Part shown: positions 33,446 through 46,640 of the stretch, one piece after another
Layout of the letters: each line of letters opens with the position of its first letter
How positions within the stretch are numbered: position 1 is the first letter of the stretch
DNA from: Echinostoma caproni
Taxonomy: Eukaryota > Platyhelminthes > Trematoda > Plagiorchiida > Echinostomatidae
Assembly (NCBI GenBank): GCA_900618425.1
Contig: UZAN01039925.1
Coordinates: 14,866-78,865 of the forward strand
Length of the DNA stretch: 64,000 nucleotides
Direction: 5' to 3'
Position numbers and translations under genes: made by a program
Notes under the pieces: model-generated
What the model was told of the DNA's origin: nothing
The model's input: only the letters and a program-made list of their open reading frames with translations
The model's database searches: none

Positions 33446-36400
33446 TCCAAATCAATTCAACCACGGAATCCTTGGAGAGCTACCTTGCTTGTCGTACTGG
33501 CTGAACGTTTAGAAGGTCACCAGTCTTCGTAATTCAGGGCAGTTCGCTACCGACTAATCAGATCCTAAATGGTTTACCCAAACGTAGCTTCCTTTGGATT
33601 CATCCTGTGAACATAAGTTGATCGTTCCGTGTCAAAGTCGTGCATAGAAGAAAAGACTGATTTTCGAGGGTGGGAGGAGCAAACGGATTTACCGGAATGG
33701 TAACCGTTTATCGCAATGCGGCCTACTCCTCGTGACTTCAAAGTTTTTATGGATTCACTGCAGACTGCGCATCTGGTGTGAGATACCCTACTGCATTTGG
33801 CCCTAATACCGTCCTCACCCGGTCGCCGAATCGCGTAAGGCGGCCAAACGGTGTGATTTGTGTGTTTGATCGGCCGACTAGGCGGTCGGTCGGTAAGTCG
33901 GTGCGATTGTATGCTGCACACTTTCTAACCTCAATGGCTTGGTTATTGCGAAACCGACAGTTCATTGACTAAAAAACGCATGATTAATTGATTTCTCTGT
34001 TTGGCAGAACGCATTTCCATTAGCGTCCTCAAAACCGAGTGCGAAACTCAAATCGATGCTATGCACTTATTCCAGTGATCGGGTTGCACTGATCTTGTTG
34101 AATCGATAGACGTGTACCTGTGGAGTGTTGGTATCTCAATCTCTTAGATTTGTTCTTTTTAAGTTTTAAAAACTTTTTTTCACTTTAATGTAACTGAAAA
34201 GAAGTTGCTACTCCAAATCGCAGTTACCAACTAATTCTGAACATCTCTGATTCTGTACGTTCCACACGGGTCAGGTCGTTTTGGGGGTATTTTATCTTTT
34301 GTGTTGCGCCTAAACTTGCCTTCTGTACCCGTCGCATTGCTTGGACATTGGAATGTTTAAGCAGCCACGCTAGAATTAAACGGAAACATAGTTTCATGGC
34401 TGACTTAAAACCACGAAGGATGTCGGAAATAAGAAAATTGGATCGGGCACTGGGGNCCAATGCACATTTTGCCCGGGATTGTCACAACAAAAGATTTTCT
34501 CGGTTGGAAAAGCACATGATCCAAATGTTCATCGATTCAACACTTTCTCACCTCCCATCTATTCAACTGACCGAGTTGGAGAGTTGTGTTGAAAACCACC
34601 TGGTGGTTTCCTTTGTTCACCTGTTAGATGACGCCCCGATATTGAGGGTCAAATTGTTTTGTAATACACCCGGCAAACAGCAAATACTGTCAGTTATTAT
34701 ATGCGGTTGACTGACCGTTAACTAAAGATTTCCACTTCTTGAAACCGAGTGACGTTGATTGCATCCCTTGTGTCATTTATTCGATTCAATCACTGTTCTA
34801 CAGTGATTTCTTATTGATTGTAGTAAACAATTAGTTCGATTGTGGCAATCTACCGAAAATAGAACGTGATGATTGTCTGTACTTCTGCACGACCTAAACA
34901 AGGTCTAAATTACATCAGATTTAACTGCCATTTCACTCGATTGGTTGTTTAATGCCTTTTCGAAAAACGTTGTACTGAATAGGTTAGCATAAGCTATGGA
35001 AGGAAATTCTGTTTTCTTTAATTGGGAGAAAAACAGCTTGTTGGCTTCTCCGTACAAAATAAGGCACCACAGAAGTTGTCGAATGCCCCACTGACTCCGG
35101 AAATCTTGGAACAAAGTTCGTGAATACACAGGATATACTACAGTGGACCGTATGATATACTATACATATATATACCATATTATAATATGCTATATGCTAT
35201 TTCTATTATATGTACTATATATATATATATATATAGTACATTTTTGAGACCTGATGCACAGCGTGGGTTTTCGTTCAGGTACAGTCAATTTAATTTTAAA
35301 TTTATCCAATGAAAAAACAGAAGACCGCATACACTCTTGTCCAGAGCCCTTATTCTAATCGTAAATCATTGTGTTTCATGACAATGAGTGTAGAGAGTTT
35401 CATTCAATTAGGTTGTTTTTCGTCGTGCGAGATGAAATTGGCGCGTTTCAACAAGCGAACGTCTGATATACTGCTGAACTGTTTCACAGGTCATTGTAGG
35501 GCTAGCTTGTCATTGCACACAGCAGAAAAATCAAAGTTGGCATGATGGATTAACTGGTCATCTTGTGGAACGTGTGCAATATCAAGCAACACAACGAAAA
35601 AATCAAAGAGTGAATATTACTAAAATTATCAGACAAATAAATGACTGTCCCACTTACTGGCCGCTTACTATGACTTATTCTTTGTGAGTTAGCATGTTTG
35701 ATGACGACAGTTGTGTAAGGTGCGTAACGCTACTACTGACTTCATTTGTCATGCACACTGATTTCATAAATCAGAATGGATTTGCACAAAGAAACCCAAT
35801 CTTTGAACATTTGTTTGATATATGTAAAGCGCGAGTTTGTTGAAATTGGGATGATGTGATTGATATAAAAATAATTTCCTCAGTTTTTATGACTTGTTTG
35901 AAGATTGAAGAATTGTTGTCAAACGCAGCATTTCGTTATTCACACCTGTTTTCCGACTGAGGAATACTTTACCGTTCAGAAACGACCCGTTGCAACACTA
36001 TAAAAATAGATTTAAAGACGAATCAATAATACCAATAGTCTACCACTGGAATCTGAAAACGTCAAAACGATAAACGAACTACACTCATGGAGATAACGTC
36101 TTCCTCCCATTCGTCAAACTGCCCAATCAAAGTATTTTTCAACTTCTGTCAGTTTTTTTCTTCTTCGTCAATTCGTGTTCCAATTTGGACCCTCGCTTGT
36201 ATAATTCCCGGGAGGAGTTGACCTAACTGTGAGTTTAGTCCCGTACGGAGTAAACGTGGTGTGAATTGAAAAACGCACACACGGTACAACTATCACGACC
36301 TGATTGGTTCTGAGTATCTCTGTAATTCCATTGTCCCAGGCAAAGACCCTTCACAGGACCTAATAGCTAGTTCTCAAGCGTACTGTTCCAATGACCACCG

Positions 36401-37700
36401 GTGGTGATTTGATTTCACCGTTTTATCACAGTTTCAGATTGATGCGGACCTGTTTTAAAGATTGAGCAATAGGTCAGTTTCAACAGGAGGGGCTAAACGG
36501 GTGTCTGGAAGCTTTCCGTTTCGCATAACCACAGACCAACCGCTTTTCTTTGCATGGCTTTGACTCACAAATGCTAATAACTGTCGCTAAGGCAATGATT
36601 GGTGTTCTGCCTACGATGGGGGAGAATTTCACTTGGAATGCAGAATCTCATTCTATTTAGTAATCATTCCATGAGGGGTGTCTATGTTCTGCAAGCATGC
36701 CAGTTTTTTTTCAAATAAAGCTGCTTAACAGTGGTGATCTATTCCAGTAACACCCACCCAAACACAATTGCCTTTATAGTAAGGATTGACATGCATATCT
36801 GACAACAGACTTTTTTCCCGAGAAGCTGCTACAATTCATTTCGAGTTCCGTTTTAAAACAGCAGATAAAAAATAATGTTTCTTATCGTTCGTGAACAGCT
36901 AACTGGATAAAGCACACTTCTCGATCGATTACTGGCATGATTTTATGACATGTAAAATTGATAAACTATTCTCAAAACCATAATAATGTTCTGAAATATG
37001 TATTTTATGATTTGTAATAAAAATTGTTTTCTAACGTTTTCAAATCAAGCGGTCCAATCCCCGTGAGACAGTGATATCAATTTAAAATTGGTTCAATAAA
37101 AAGCCCCCGAGTGTTAGTCGTTGGAAGCATTATTTCGATCCATTTGGTGATTCGACGACGAGCCCGGTTAGAGAGTAAAGTTAGTCGAGGTTGCCGAATG
37201 TGTTAACTGGTAAACAGAATGTGATAAAAACGGTAGATGAGCGCAGAAAAAACCGGAAAAATAGCATTGTAGAGTCCATTAATAATAATTATTATTATAA
37301 TAGCTGGACTACAGTTTATGAGCGAGTGCAGCACTCACTCTAGGTCAACTGTACCGCAAGATCTCTACATTTAGGGTAAAGGTGGGATGAATCATTGCGT
37401 TCATACGGACATCAGTATTCCGTCGCGGAGAAAACCGTTCGCATACAGAAACATTTGGTGTTGGTGCGAGCGGTCGAATAGGTAATCGTTAAGGTGTGGA
37501 CGTATACAAGGGCTGAGCTAAATGATTCCGGATACGCAGTACACGAGTATGAGGTGCAGGTGACCGGGTAAGGCAAATATTAACTGTAATCTATTAAGAA
37601 CAGTGTTGAATGATTGCGATTCACACAGAACCAAATATGTCATGTTGGGTAACAATTCCGAATCTGATAATGAAAGCCTGTTGAAATGAGCCAGCCTCAA
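33446..37700. other. No supported gene
   Basis: Frames at 33574-33972 and 34224-34710 overlap on both strands without clear splice sites or motifs. A TA-rich stretch lies at 35158-35236. An ambiguous base is at 34456. A palindromic AATAATAATTATTATTATAA-type segment lies near 37282-37301. Confidence 0.4.
35158..35236. repeat. TA-rich microsatellite region
   Basis: Interrupted TATATA runs ending in about 10 uninterrupted TA units (35214-35235). Confidence 0.8.
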
Positions 37701-37709
37701 TCATCCAGA

Positions 37710-37778
37710 ATGAGAGAATTAATTGTTTTTATCCACGTTGTTTATTCCGTTGCCAGTGGATTCATCGCACCACTGATG
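37710..37778 (+). CDS. Possible first exon with signal peptide
   Basis: ATG at 37710 opens 23 codons, MRELIVFIHVVYSVASGFIA then PLM, followed by GTGAGC, a good donor in phase 0. The segment has a charged start, a hydrophobic core and small residues near a plausible cleavage site. No phase-matched next exon was found, so it remains a candidate only. Confidence 0.25.
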
Positions 37779-40000
37779 GTGAGCAGTATTTTCTGGATTC
37801 CCTTTGGATTACATTCCCTACTTCGATAACCTGGAGTAAGTGCTCTATATCCACGAATGACGGAATGTTTGTGAACAATGATTATGTCCAATGAACGTAT
37901 TTTAGAATCCTTTGGGCTATGCTAGGAATCTCTTGCTCACTGAATTGCACTGTTCATCAAACGACTGAATGATATCGAGAACCGCTCATGTTTAGCATTG
38001 CCTGTGACAGCGTCTCTCTCTTGTGATATGCTGACAGAACGCAGGACTGAGTAGTTGGATTCCAATTGTTCTTATGAAGACTTAGATATCTCCTTTTGGT
38101 TTCCGAAACCATCAAGGCATTCAGTAAATCGTTCTTGTTTCACTGTTTCTGTCATGTCTTTCCATTTGTTATCCTTAACGACAATGTCGATCACGAATTG
38201 CTGTAGTAGTGGTAATAGCTGTGTGCACTGAAAAAAATTAATAAGGCATTCCAGTTGCCCTAGTCTCGACATAATCTGGAAATTAAATTAAATCGTTGTT
38301 TCTGTCACCCAATGACGACCAAATGAGTAGTCCGCGTTCACTCTGCCACAGACGTGGACGGTGAATTCCTCAACTCCGCCCATCCACGGCCCATCACTTT
38401 CATCAGTTTGAGCATTACCCAGTCAAGTCCAGTTTAAAGACAAGCAAACAGACAGTCCAGACAGACAGACAGACACTTTTCAAATAAATATACATGTAAT
38501 TTTAAATCCTGAATACGAAATTACGAAAACAAACAGTTTTCGTAAAACATTGGTCCTACTCTGGGTATGTTATAGCGGTCAGTAAACACAATTGTGTTTC
38601 TGAGAATTCAGTGAGGAACACTGTGTTTAGATGGCCTTACTTACATTTTACTCAATAAATATATTGAAAAATTAAGCGCCTGATTTTTTTACGCAAACCG
38701 CTAAACGTTCATCACCATACGTGTCCTTCGGAACAAAGGCAACTGAAGGTACTTTACACTGAAATATTTAGAAATATTGTTTATATTCCACCCTAATACT
38801 CGCAACAATGCGCTCTCAGATATACTCCACATTTCATTTTGCGTTCCTACGGAGTGGTGTACGCTAATGGTTTAGCGTTTGTTTTCCACATTTTACTGCA
38901 GCAATGGACTTTCATTTTGAATAACACTTTGTACATTTTTACTTGGAAACCGTAATAAATATAATAATATGTACTATTAGCTTTTGGAAGCCGACAGCGT
39001 GAAAACTATTCTAACAGCCTCGATATACACAAAACTGAATTTGAAATTTACGTGATTCGTTCGACCAACTCTGTTTCTCACTCACATCGTCAATAAATCA
39101 ATTGGATAATAAATGATGTTGGCCATATCGTTCAACTGACCACCCGACGTTGACCACCTCTGGGTGTATGTGTACACGCAACACAGAATACATCAAATTG
39201 TCTCTGCCGCCGCGGTGTGCGAGTGGGCGATGATGCACATGTGAAACAAATTCAGCAGCTATTCATGAATTAAATGACTGCTACGGTAAATATCGATTGT
39301 TTTACCTGTTTTCACGGCCCATTGATAAAGTAATAACATGCAGTCGGATTTACTCGCAACCAGACCATGGGGATCATTGGCGGTTTTGTAATCTCACCCC
39401 TATAAAATTCATCCCAATTGTGCACAAAAACGGACGCTCATTGAGTATGAGAAACAACACAGCACTCTGCCCAACAGTAGACTTATGAACGTCATCCGGT
39501 TTGGACCAATTTATATTTGGATCAAATGTCAAGTAAATGTTCTCGTCTCATAGTAACCGGTACGCAGGTGAGGTGTGAGCATGTTTCCTAACATATTCTA
39601 ATTAATACAGTTTAACTGATGAGGGAATTCAAACTACGTTAAACAAATTGGCTTGGATATTTTTCATACATTCATGGATGGGACCGTTTGGAAAAGTTGA
39701 GACTCAAATGCACAAGACATGTGATGTATTAAACACCCTTTATCTACTTCGTAAATAGGAAAGGAAAATAAACGTTGTTAGCTATTATCATTTTGTTTAA
39801 TCTCAACCTCTGACTTAAAACACACAGACCCGTGTACAGCACACGGGGTTGATGGTATCGAACACATTCATTGCGCAGATTCAGTAGGGGAAGAAAAGGT
39901 TTATTCTGAATGGTGTAATGTTAATAAGAGGGACTTGAGTAGAAAATTTCTAAACAATGGTTCACACTAGCCCACTCCCAAAAGGCAATCTAACGCAAAA
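37779..40000. other. No supported gene
   Basis: AT-rich sequence with a CAGA tetranucleotide run at 38455-38476. Short frames at 38072-38272 and 39297-39488 have no supporting splice sites. Confidence 0.4.
38455..38476. repeat. CAGA microsatellite
   Basis: About five tandem CAGA units. Confidence 0.8.
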
Positions 40001-40029
40001 TGTCAACAGAACAGGCTTGCTTTCATCGG

Positions 40030-40340
40030 GAACCACATGTACAATGATGCGCGTCTAACTTTCGGTCAGCCCTATGTACGGCACATTCCCAGCTGCTCAA
40101 CTCAAACTCATTGCATCTACTCATGGAATTGATTTGGACAAACGTAAGCACAGCCGGCATATCGGTTCCGTCTTACATACTGTATACCAGTTCAACGACA
40201 GATGCGGCATCGCATACGTAGGAGGAAAAAAACACGTCAGTTCTCAAAAAGGGATAGCCGACCACGTTCCAACTGATGGTCACAAGAAATCCAGGCTCAT
40301 CTGTTGCAGAACATGTCATGACAACAAGACATCAAGCTGA
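40030..40340 (+). mobile_element. Penelope-like element, GIY-YIG fragment
   Basis: The frame at 40074-40340 reads LHTVYQFNDRCGIAYVGGKK, followed by GIADHVPTDG. VYQF...CG..YVG with a downstream EH/DHVP position is the start of the GIY-YIG nuclease that follows the reverse transcriptase in Penelope-like elements. The upstream QLKLIAS segment fits the linker. The catalytic arginine region (G.T.R.L) is replaced by GGKKHVSS, so the nuclease is not intact. The reverse transcriptase is absent. Confidence 0.6.
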
Positions 40341-40779
40341 CCCCAGTTTTTTTTTCTTTCCAAACCCCTTTCACGTAATCGCAATGACAAAACGTTTGGC
40401 AATTTGTGAAGCATTGCGTATTCTGTTACATTATCCAACCTAATGACACAAAGAATTTTAATACAATCAATCCAACTACCATGGATTTGACCTTCTACTG
40501 CTAAATTTAGTTTTGTTTATATGCTTCTACACATTTATTCACTATAATTGATTAGCCCCATGTGCCATATATACGCATGTTTGTCTCAAGTCAGGGATTG
40601 AGAAGCTTCGAAGAAATGTTAAGATCTCGCGACATTTGTCTTCTTTGTGATAGCGGAGGTTGTTATCATTTCAAAGCCTTTCTCGCATACAACAGTATGC
40701 ATTCCTTTTTCAACAATCATTTCACAATTAATCAGATCCCAAGCATCTAGGTTTTTTATCGGCCTGCAATCGATCCTAC

Positions 40780-41790
40780 ATAGAGTATGCAGTTAAAGCG
40801 TGGAATCCATGGCTATAACATGATTGTAAGATTCTGGAACGTCTACAAATAATGAAAACCAGAATGGTCAAGGGACTGCATTTCAAGACTTTTGTGGNNN
40901 NNNNNNNNNNNNNNNNNNNNNNNNNNNNNNNNNNNNNNNNNNNNNNNNNNNNNNNNNNNNNNNNNNNNNNNNNNNNNNNNNNNNNNNNNNNNNNNNNNNN
41001 NNNNNNNNNNNNNNNNNNNNNNNNNNNNNNNNNNNNNNNNNNNNNNNNNNNNNNNNNNNNNNNNNNNNNNNNNNNNNNNNNNNNNNNNNNNNNNNNNNNN
41101 NNNNNNNNNNNNNNNNNNNNNNNNNNNNNNNNNNNNNNNNNNNNNNNNNNNNNNNNNNNNNNNNNNNNNNNNNNNNNNNNNNNNNNNNNNNNNNNNNNNN
41201 NNNNNNNNNNNNNNNNNNNNNNNNNNNNNNNNNNNNNNNNNNNNNNNNNNNNNNNNNNNNNNNNNNNNNNNNNNNNNNNNNNNNNNNNNNNNNNNNNNNN
41301 NNNNNNNNNNNNNNNNNNNNNNNNNNNNNNNNNNNNNNNNNNNNNNNNNNNNNNNNNNNNNNNNNNNNNNNNNNNNNNNCAAGACTTTTGTGGAAAGACA
41401 GGAATCATTGAGGTTGTACTCCGCACAGTATACCCGAATTCTGGGGAATTGGTTTTGGTGTATCAATTAATGGAGAATCATGATCGCCCATGTCGTTCAC
41501 TGTTCGCCTTGTCGCCCGACAACCATCTCACAGATCACACTCAAATTAGTGCTGTAAAACTGTTGACCAAAACCTTGGCATCATTCATGTACCCTCAAAG
41601 TTTGCAGTATTTGAAATTCTCTTCTGCCTCACTTTTATTTACCGCGACCGCAAATGATTTATTCATGCACAAACTGGACGAAACATTGAAAAGTCTCCAA
41701 TTTCGACATCCGTGGCATTGCACAAAACAGCGGATAATTTATGACATTCCATATCTTTCTATAATCCATAAATCGATCAATTTGTGCTGA
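40780..41790 (+). mobile_element. CR1-like retrotransposon, third copy (C-terminal part, gap inside)
   Basis: Before the gap the sequence reads AVKAWNPWL, a stop, CKILERLQIMKTRMVKGLHF and KTFV. After it come ERQESLRLYSAQYTRIL, then, frame-shifted, LVLVYQLMENHDRPCRSLF and FMHKLDETL. This matches the block order of the copy at 13906-14260 (VKGLHSKTHGERLQLLGLN, RRIRGD, LLYRIF). The 14 bases on either side of the N run are identical, and merging them restores the protein alignment exactly. Confidence 0.7.
40898..41379. other. Assembly gap (482 N), probably spurious
   Basis: CAAGACTTTTGTGG occurs immediately before (40884-40897) and immediately after (41380-41393) the N run, suggesting that the contig ends overlap. 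Confidence 0.9.
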
Positions 41791-41799
41791 ACCCTGTGG

Positions 41800-42108
41800 A
41801 CAAGAAAAGCAATTGCCTATAAGTTGACTTTACAAAGTGAGATTTGCATTGTAATTCGATCGGTAAATTTGTAACTTATTCGTTGCATAGAAAATGAAAT
41901 CCTTTACAGTCATTGACAGTTAGAACGATATAGCCCTTCTACAAAAATTAATGAGCATAACAATGATAGATTATGTGGTATGCAAACATTTCCCCACTTT
42001 CTTTTCTTATTTTTTGCAACAGGTTGGCATACCCGTATAAACAACGCGTGAGGATAGAGGGGAATCATTGAGTCAGATACCTCTTAATAAGTACGGGAAG
42101 GCAAACAG
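41800..42108. other. No supported gene
   Basis: AT-rich sequence. Nothing recognised. Confidence 0.4.
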
Positions 42109-42322
42109 ATATTGCTACTCCATTATTCTTGTTTTGTTGTTGGCAAACGTTCAAAACCTACGTTTTCGGTTGAAAAAGTGCACTGTGTCCTCCGTTTTCG
42201 TCTGTTTCCCCGGGACGAAAACGGTACTTTGAAACGGTACATTCCACATTGTTTTGTAACTGTTCAAGCATTCAGTGGATGTGACCAAGTTCATCACTGT
42301 CTGAAAACGGATGCTGCATACA
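42109..42322 (+). CDS. Possible exon, paired with 43259-43440
   Basis: The frame includes SVEKVHCVLRFRLFPRDENG and IPHCFVTVQAFSGCDQVHHC and ends KTDAAY plus one base, before GTAAGC (good donor). The acceptor at 42108 (GGCAAACAG) is poor, so the left edge is uncertain. It has five cysteines. No family is recognised. The one base left over fits the next exon. Confidence 0.35.
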
Positions 42323-42324
42323 GT

Positions 42325-43258
42325 AAGCACTAATCCGAAGAGTACTACGGTTTAGGATTAAAACGAGTTTGATAGATAAACATTTGTAGTCAGCACTGAT
42401 CCTGAATAAATCTCCACAGTCCTAAACAAACCCCTCCAGAATGGTGTCTGCTCAAACGATGGGTCTATAAAATGACCGAAACAACGGGCTTGCACAAAAA
42501 GCATGATCGTGAGCATATTCTCATTTTCATATATTTGAAAGGGTAGTTTGTTCAATTCGATTTTTGAAGTATTCGGCTTGTGCACATTCTCTGCACACTG
42601 GTAGTTCAAGGAGGTGTACCATGCGTGCTATATGTGACCACTGCAAATCTTTCGATTGCATTTCAATTGTATGTCAAGAATTCGATTATGAGTGTTTGAG
42701 AATGTTGAATAATCAACGAGAAAACAATGATGAGTATTTCTTGAAACTGTCAAAGATGATGGGGCAGCATCTATATTTTCCGTAGCTCATTACTGTGAGC
42801 CTCGTGGATGGAAAATTGACTAAACTGTTCCAGCGATGGACGCTGTTGATAGCAGTACCAGTTACAATCTTTCTAAATCTCGTGCTCCAGTTGGCCTACA
42901 GTATAAATCAGTGTCACGGTTCATGTTTCCTTGTTAGGAGCACTAGTGATACGTCAACATCTGCTCTGCTTTTGATCAATCCGAAAATCCTACCAAATAT
43001 TCGCACTGATGTATTGGAAGAATAACCCGAGCAGCGGACAAGCTTTGTTTCTTCCTTCGGAGGATTCCGTTTTATTTAGACCGTATGCTTTTCTATAGTT
43101 AAATACTATGTTCTTATGCGTTTTTGACGGTTCATAATCCTCTGATCTATCCAATACCGCCTTCAGTGATCAATTGTTTTGTCAATGACGAAACGATTTT
43201 GATTTACCAAAACAGTGAAAAGTAAAATAACTGGTAATAAAGTATGAATTTTTTTCAG
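42325..43258. other. Putative intron and flank
   Basis: Frames at 42564-42785 and 42795-43025 are open on the plus strand without splice support. They could hide another exon of the pair. Confidence 0.3.
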
Positions 43259-43440
43259 CCCTAAATGGCCATACAATAGTTCTATTTTGTTGCTTCACTG
43301 GCCTCACAAGTACAGCAATTCCATATCAATCGATGCGCACCTTCGTCAAACGTTGGAACTCGAGTGCTAGTCTAATTTCCGGATATTACAAGCTGGCAAA
43401 TGCGACAGTTTTCATATCAGTTCAACCAGTCATTCAATAA
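43259..43440 (+). CDS. Possible terminal exon
   Basis: A strong acceptor (GAATTTTTTTCAG) precedes two bases and 59 open codons: LNGHTIVLFCCFTGLTSTAI, then RTFVKRWNSSASLISGYYKL, ending FISVQPVIQ and TAA. The stop codon overlaps an AATAAA (43437-43442). A second frame stays open for 37 codons, so the frame is supported mainly by its length and by phase agreement with 42322. Function unknown. Confidence 0.35.
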
Positions 43441-44120
43441 ACCATCCTAGACTTTCGCATCGCTTTCCTCGAAACATTGAACGAAAATAAGATCATACAG
43501 CTGTGTGCGGAATGGTGAAACTTTCCGAACATTGCAAAGTGTGTACGCGGGGATGATTTAAATGTGATAGACAGCAAGAATTCCCTGGAGCTAGCTCAGA
43601 TTAATCCTCTCACTCAGATCTCATGTTAAATAGTCAACTGCTCGTTCCTTCCCCCTGTGGCGTTGGTTTGGTTCTTTTTGGACTGTGAGAATCAGCTGGC
43701 AGCAATAGCAGACCGTGTCTGATAAAATGCCACTGGGACTACGGTGGTGAGGGAATATGAAAACCGATTTAAACTTTTCTGTCATGTGATCACGGTTATT
43801 TCGTTGCAGTAAAATTTCTGTAAATTTTTCAATGAGTGAAGTAGTGCATATCCAGCGCCCGGAGGGAGAGGGTATTGCTCTGCACAAAATAGTTTCTGAC
43901 TGGATTGTTTCAACAGAGTCATTATAGAATATCAAATTTTTGTTTCAAACGAAACAACAAAGTGGCGAACAAGCTCATTTTCAGATATTCGTATTCATGC
44001 CAATACATCGCAATATATGTATCACTACTTGGTAATAAAATTGTTATGAGAAAGTGAAATAAAATAAAATGACGGATTACTAGAAACGATTTCATCGTGA
44101 GACCGTAAATCGGGTTCACC
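43441..44120. other. No supported gene
   Basis: Minus-strand frames at 43621-43935 and 43922-44128 show no motif or splice support. Confidence 0.35.
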
Positions 44121-44159
44121 ACTATCACATAATTGTTTCTCCACTCATCTGATCATCGA

Positions 44160-44900
44160 GATTACTCGCGATGCGGTGTGTGTGGTGTGGGCCGGGAAGC
44201 TTTTGCGCTTGCAAACATTGTTTTTGGGCACACACACATAGGGGGGTTGTGCAAATGAATGTCCACCGCTTCGGCTGTAGCCAACGTCCGACAGCGAATC
44301 TGTTTGGATAATCACCCACGAACTTTATACAGGGGTCGAAAAGCCTCGGACACGTACACAGTGTGACTTGTTTCAGCTAGGTGTGAAACCACTACATTGG
44401 TGTTCAGCCACGCGGGATGGTGTTCACGAATCCGTTTGGACAATCGCCTGACAATGCGACCTATGTACGCTGTTCCACAGGACTAAGTAAATGAGTATAC
44501 ACAGAATGAGATCGCAGAGTTTTGAACCTTGTCCTTCAGTCGCAAACACACAACTGGCTTGGACGTGAACAACATACGAGCTTGGGTGCATAGAAAGTCT
44601 AATCGATTGCGACGGATAATCCTCTGTGTATGATCTCAGCTGATGTGTCCCCTTTGAACGGCACAGAAATTCTACACGGATATTTTCCTAACCTCGGTGT
44701 TTTGTAAAGAGTTTTCCGTGTACTGAATCACCTTGTTGACTAAACGCTATGGATACTCGTTACGTGCAAAGATAGATTTTATGGTGCGGAGCTATTCTTC
44801 CAGTGTAACCTCACTGCAGCTCTTTAATGCCCTATCCGCTAAGCAACAAACCAGGTTCCTTTTTACCTTCAGTGGCACAAAGCTTCGCAAATGAATGTAT
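44160..44900 (-). mobile_element. Penelope-like element, connector and GIY-YIG, decayed
   Basis: The reverse strand, read through several stops, gives RNLVCCLADRALKSC, SIFARNEYP, RRNRLDFLCTQARMLF, then CGTAYIGRIVRRLSKRIREH followed by HPAWLNTNVVVSHLAETSHT, EAFRPLYKVRG and TLATAEAVDIHL. This is the classic end of a Penelope-like element: an L..RA..IC helix, an N.YP motif, a CG.AYIGR.RRLS.RI.EH.P.WL nuclease core and an L..AEA helix. Motifs are seen directly; the class follows from family knowledge. The conserved YIG, R and H positions remain, but stops elsewhere kill the frame. Confidence 0.75.
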
Positions 44901-44904
44901 TGAT

Positions 44905-46640
44905 CTTTACAAGTTGCTTAGATTAAACACCAGATGGGTGTGCTTATTTTTTTTAATTCACCACAAATTTACAACACATGTAAAGCATATTTAAACATGC
45001 CTCATGCTTTCAATGATAAAATCCACTCAGCCGGATGGACTGGGAAACTCGGACAGCTCGTAAGTAAATCTGTGTATGATAAACTCTGTGTGATTGTTCA
45101 CAATCCGTTAAAACTATTCAAAAAAAAAGATTTTCATTAGCTGCTTCTCTCCCGTTTCCGAAAGCTTGTTGCAACACGGTATTTATCGAATGCGGGACCT
45201 CGTGTCGGTCGGAATGACACGATGATTGACCTGGTGTTTATTTGCTAACAAAATGTGCAATACATTTGTTATCGTGTTCTTTCTTCTACCGGTAGATAGT
45301 ATTCAATTAGGACCCTTTACCAATCCAAACTGGACTGGTGAACAAATTGTAAGCAATAATTGGTTACGGAAATGAGTGTTTTTTTCCATCATCATGGGCA
45401 TGCAAATGACGTGTTTTGCCCCGCGTTTCAAGAGATAGTAGTAGTAGCATATATCTCACATGACATTGGGACCGATGCTTGATTATCACGCTGAGTATAA
45501 GTTGATATTCAATGAAACATGGAAAGAAATTTACGTCTATTTTCAAACTTTGAGGCACAAGAAAAATCAAAATTGCGATACCAGTATCTAAAGCCAGACA
45601 AATCTGTCCAGAAGACGTTCTCGCAGTTCGTAAGTTCCGCTATGAAAGCACATATTCACCATTTCTCGGGATCCATACCTAACAACAACAACAACAACAA
45701 GCATGAAAAGTGCAATTAGCCGTGATAGCTTGTAAAGTAGATGCTCCAGATGAAACGAACTTGGCTGGGGGCGAGGCTCGTGCTATCTGGCTGATGCATG
45801 ATTTCACATCAAAGCAACGATACTTCGAATTGAAAAAGAGGAAAATTCGTCTTCGTTTACTTTTTCAACTTCTAAAATACGGGCTTTTGGTGCCAGTCAT
45901 ATAAGTCACATTCCGATGGACAACCGCTTCCGATGGAGGAAAATCGGTATGCTTTTAAGCTTGATCGTGTTCATCAAGTAGAACCGAAAAGCTCAAGTGA
46001 GACAAGAAGCTCGATTCGCTATATGGTACAGACTTCCACTATGCCCGTCCAACACAACCCGCTTCCAAACGCTATCGATATCCAACGACATCAACATAGG
46101 GCTTCTGAAGCTCAGCCGCTTTTCACAAAGTGAATCTGTTTTGTCTCATAAAGTTTAACTAAAAAAACGCAGTTAAATCACTGGTTCAATGGCTACTATC
46201 GAGGCCTGCAAAAATATGTAACACAATAGCTTGAAGATTGCTTCCTTCATTATCCTACGAACAAATGAACTAAGTTTTTCTTCTAGGCGTTTGCACACGT
46301 TTAAATGGCCAAACATGATTTTACTAGCACGAAACCGGACTACTAGCGACATATATCTCTGTCTGAGCTACCGCTTTGAATAATTCTCTACAAAGATGCA
46401 AGCCCGCTTAGTGAAAGTGTAATCGTAAATCTGGTTTCCGTATTTGCTGTATGGCGTCAACCGGGATACATAGATAAATCGATGTGGAGAAACGGGCGTC
46501 AGTCATTAAGCCCCCACCCCAACGGCTAATCTCATGTTTTGCTCAATCGCCAGGATATTGATATGGTCGGCGGTGATGTGTTGGCACCAAAATCTTGTTC
46601 TCATTCTGTGCATTATTCTTATCTTCTTTGTTTTTTGCAG
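44905..46640. other. No supported gene
   Basis: Plus-strand frames at 44934-45140, 45519-45719 and 45710-45904 have no recognised motif. An AAC microsatellite (45681-45700) encodes the asparagine run in one of them. Confidence 0.35.
45681..45700. repeat. AAC microsatellite
   Basis: Six to seven AAC units. Confidence 0.85.

Noticed and set aside
40776..41466. Long frames over 40.8-41.5 kb on both strands
   Set aside because: They are produced by the N run; only the CR1 blocks on either side are meaningful.
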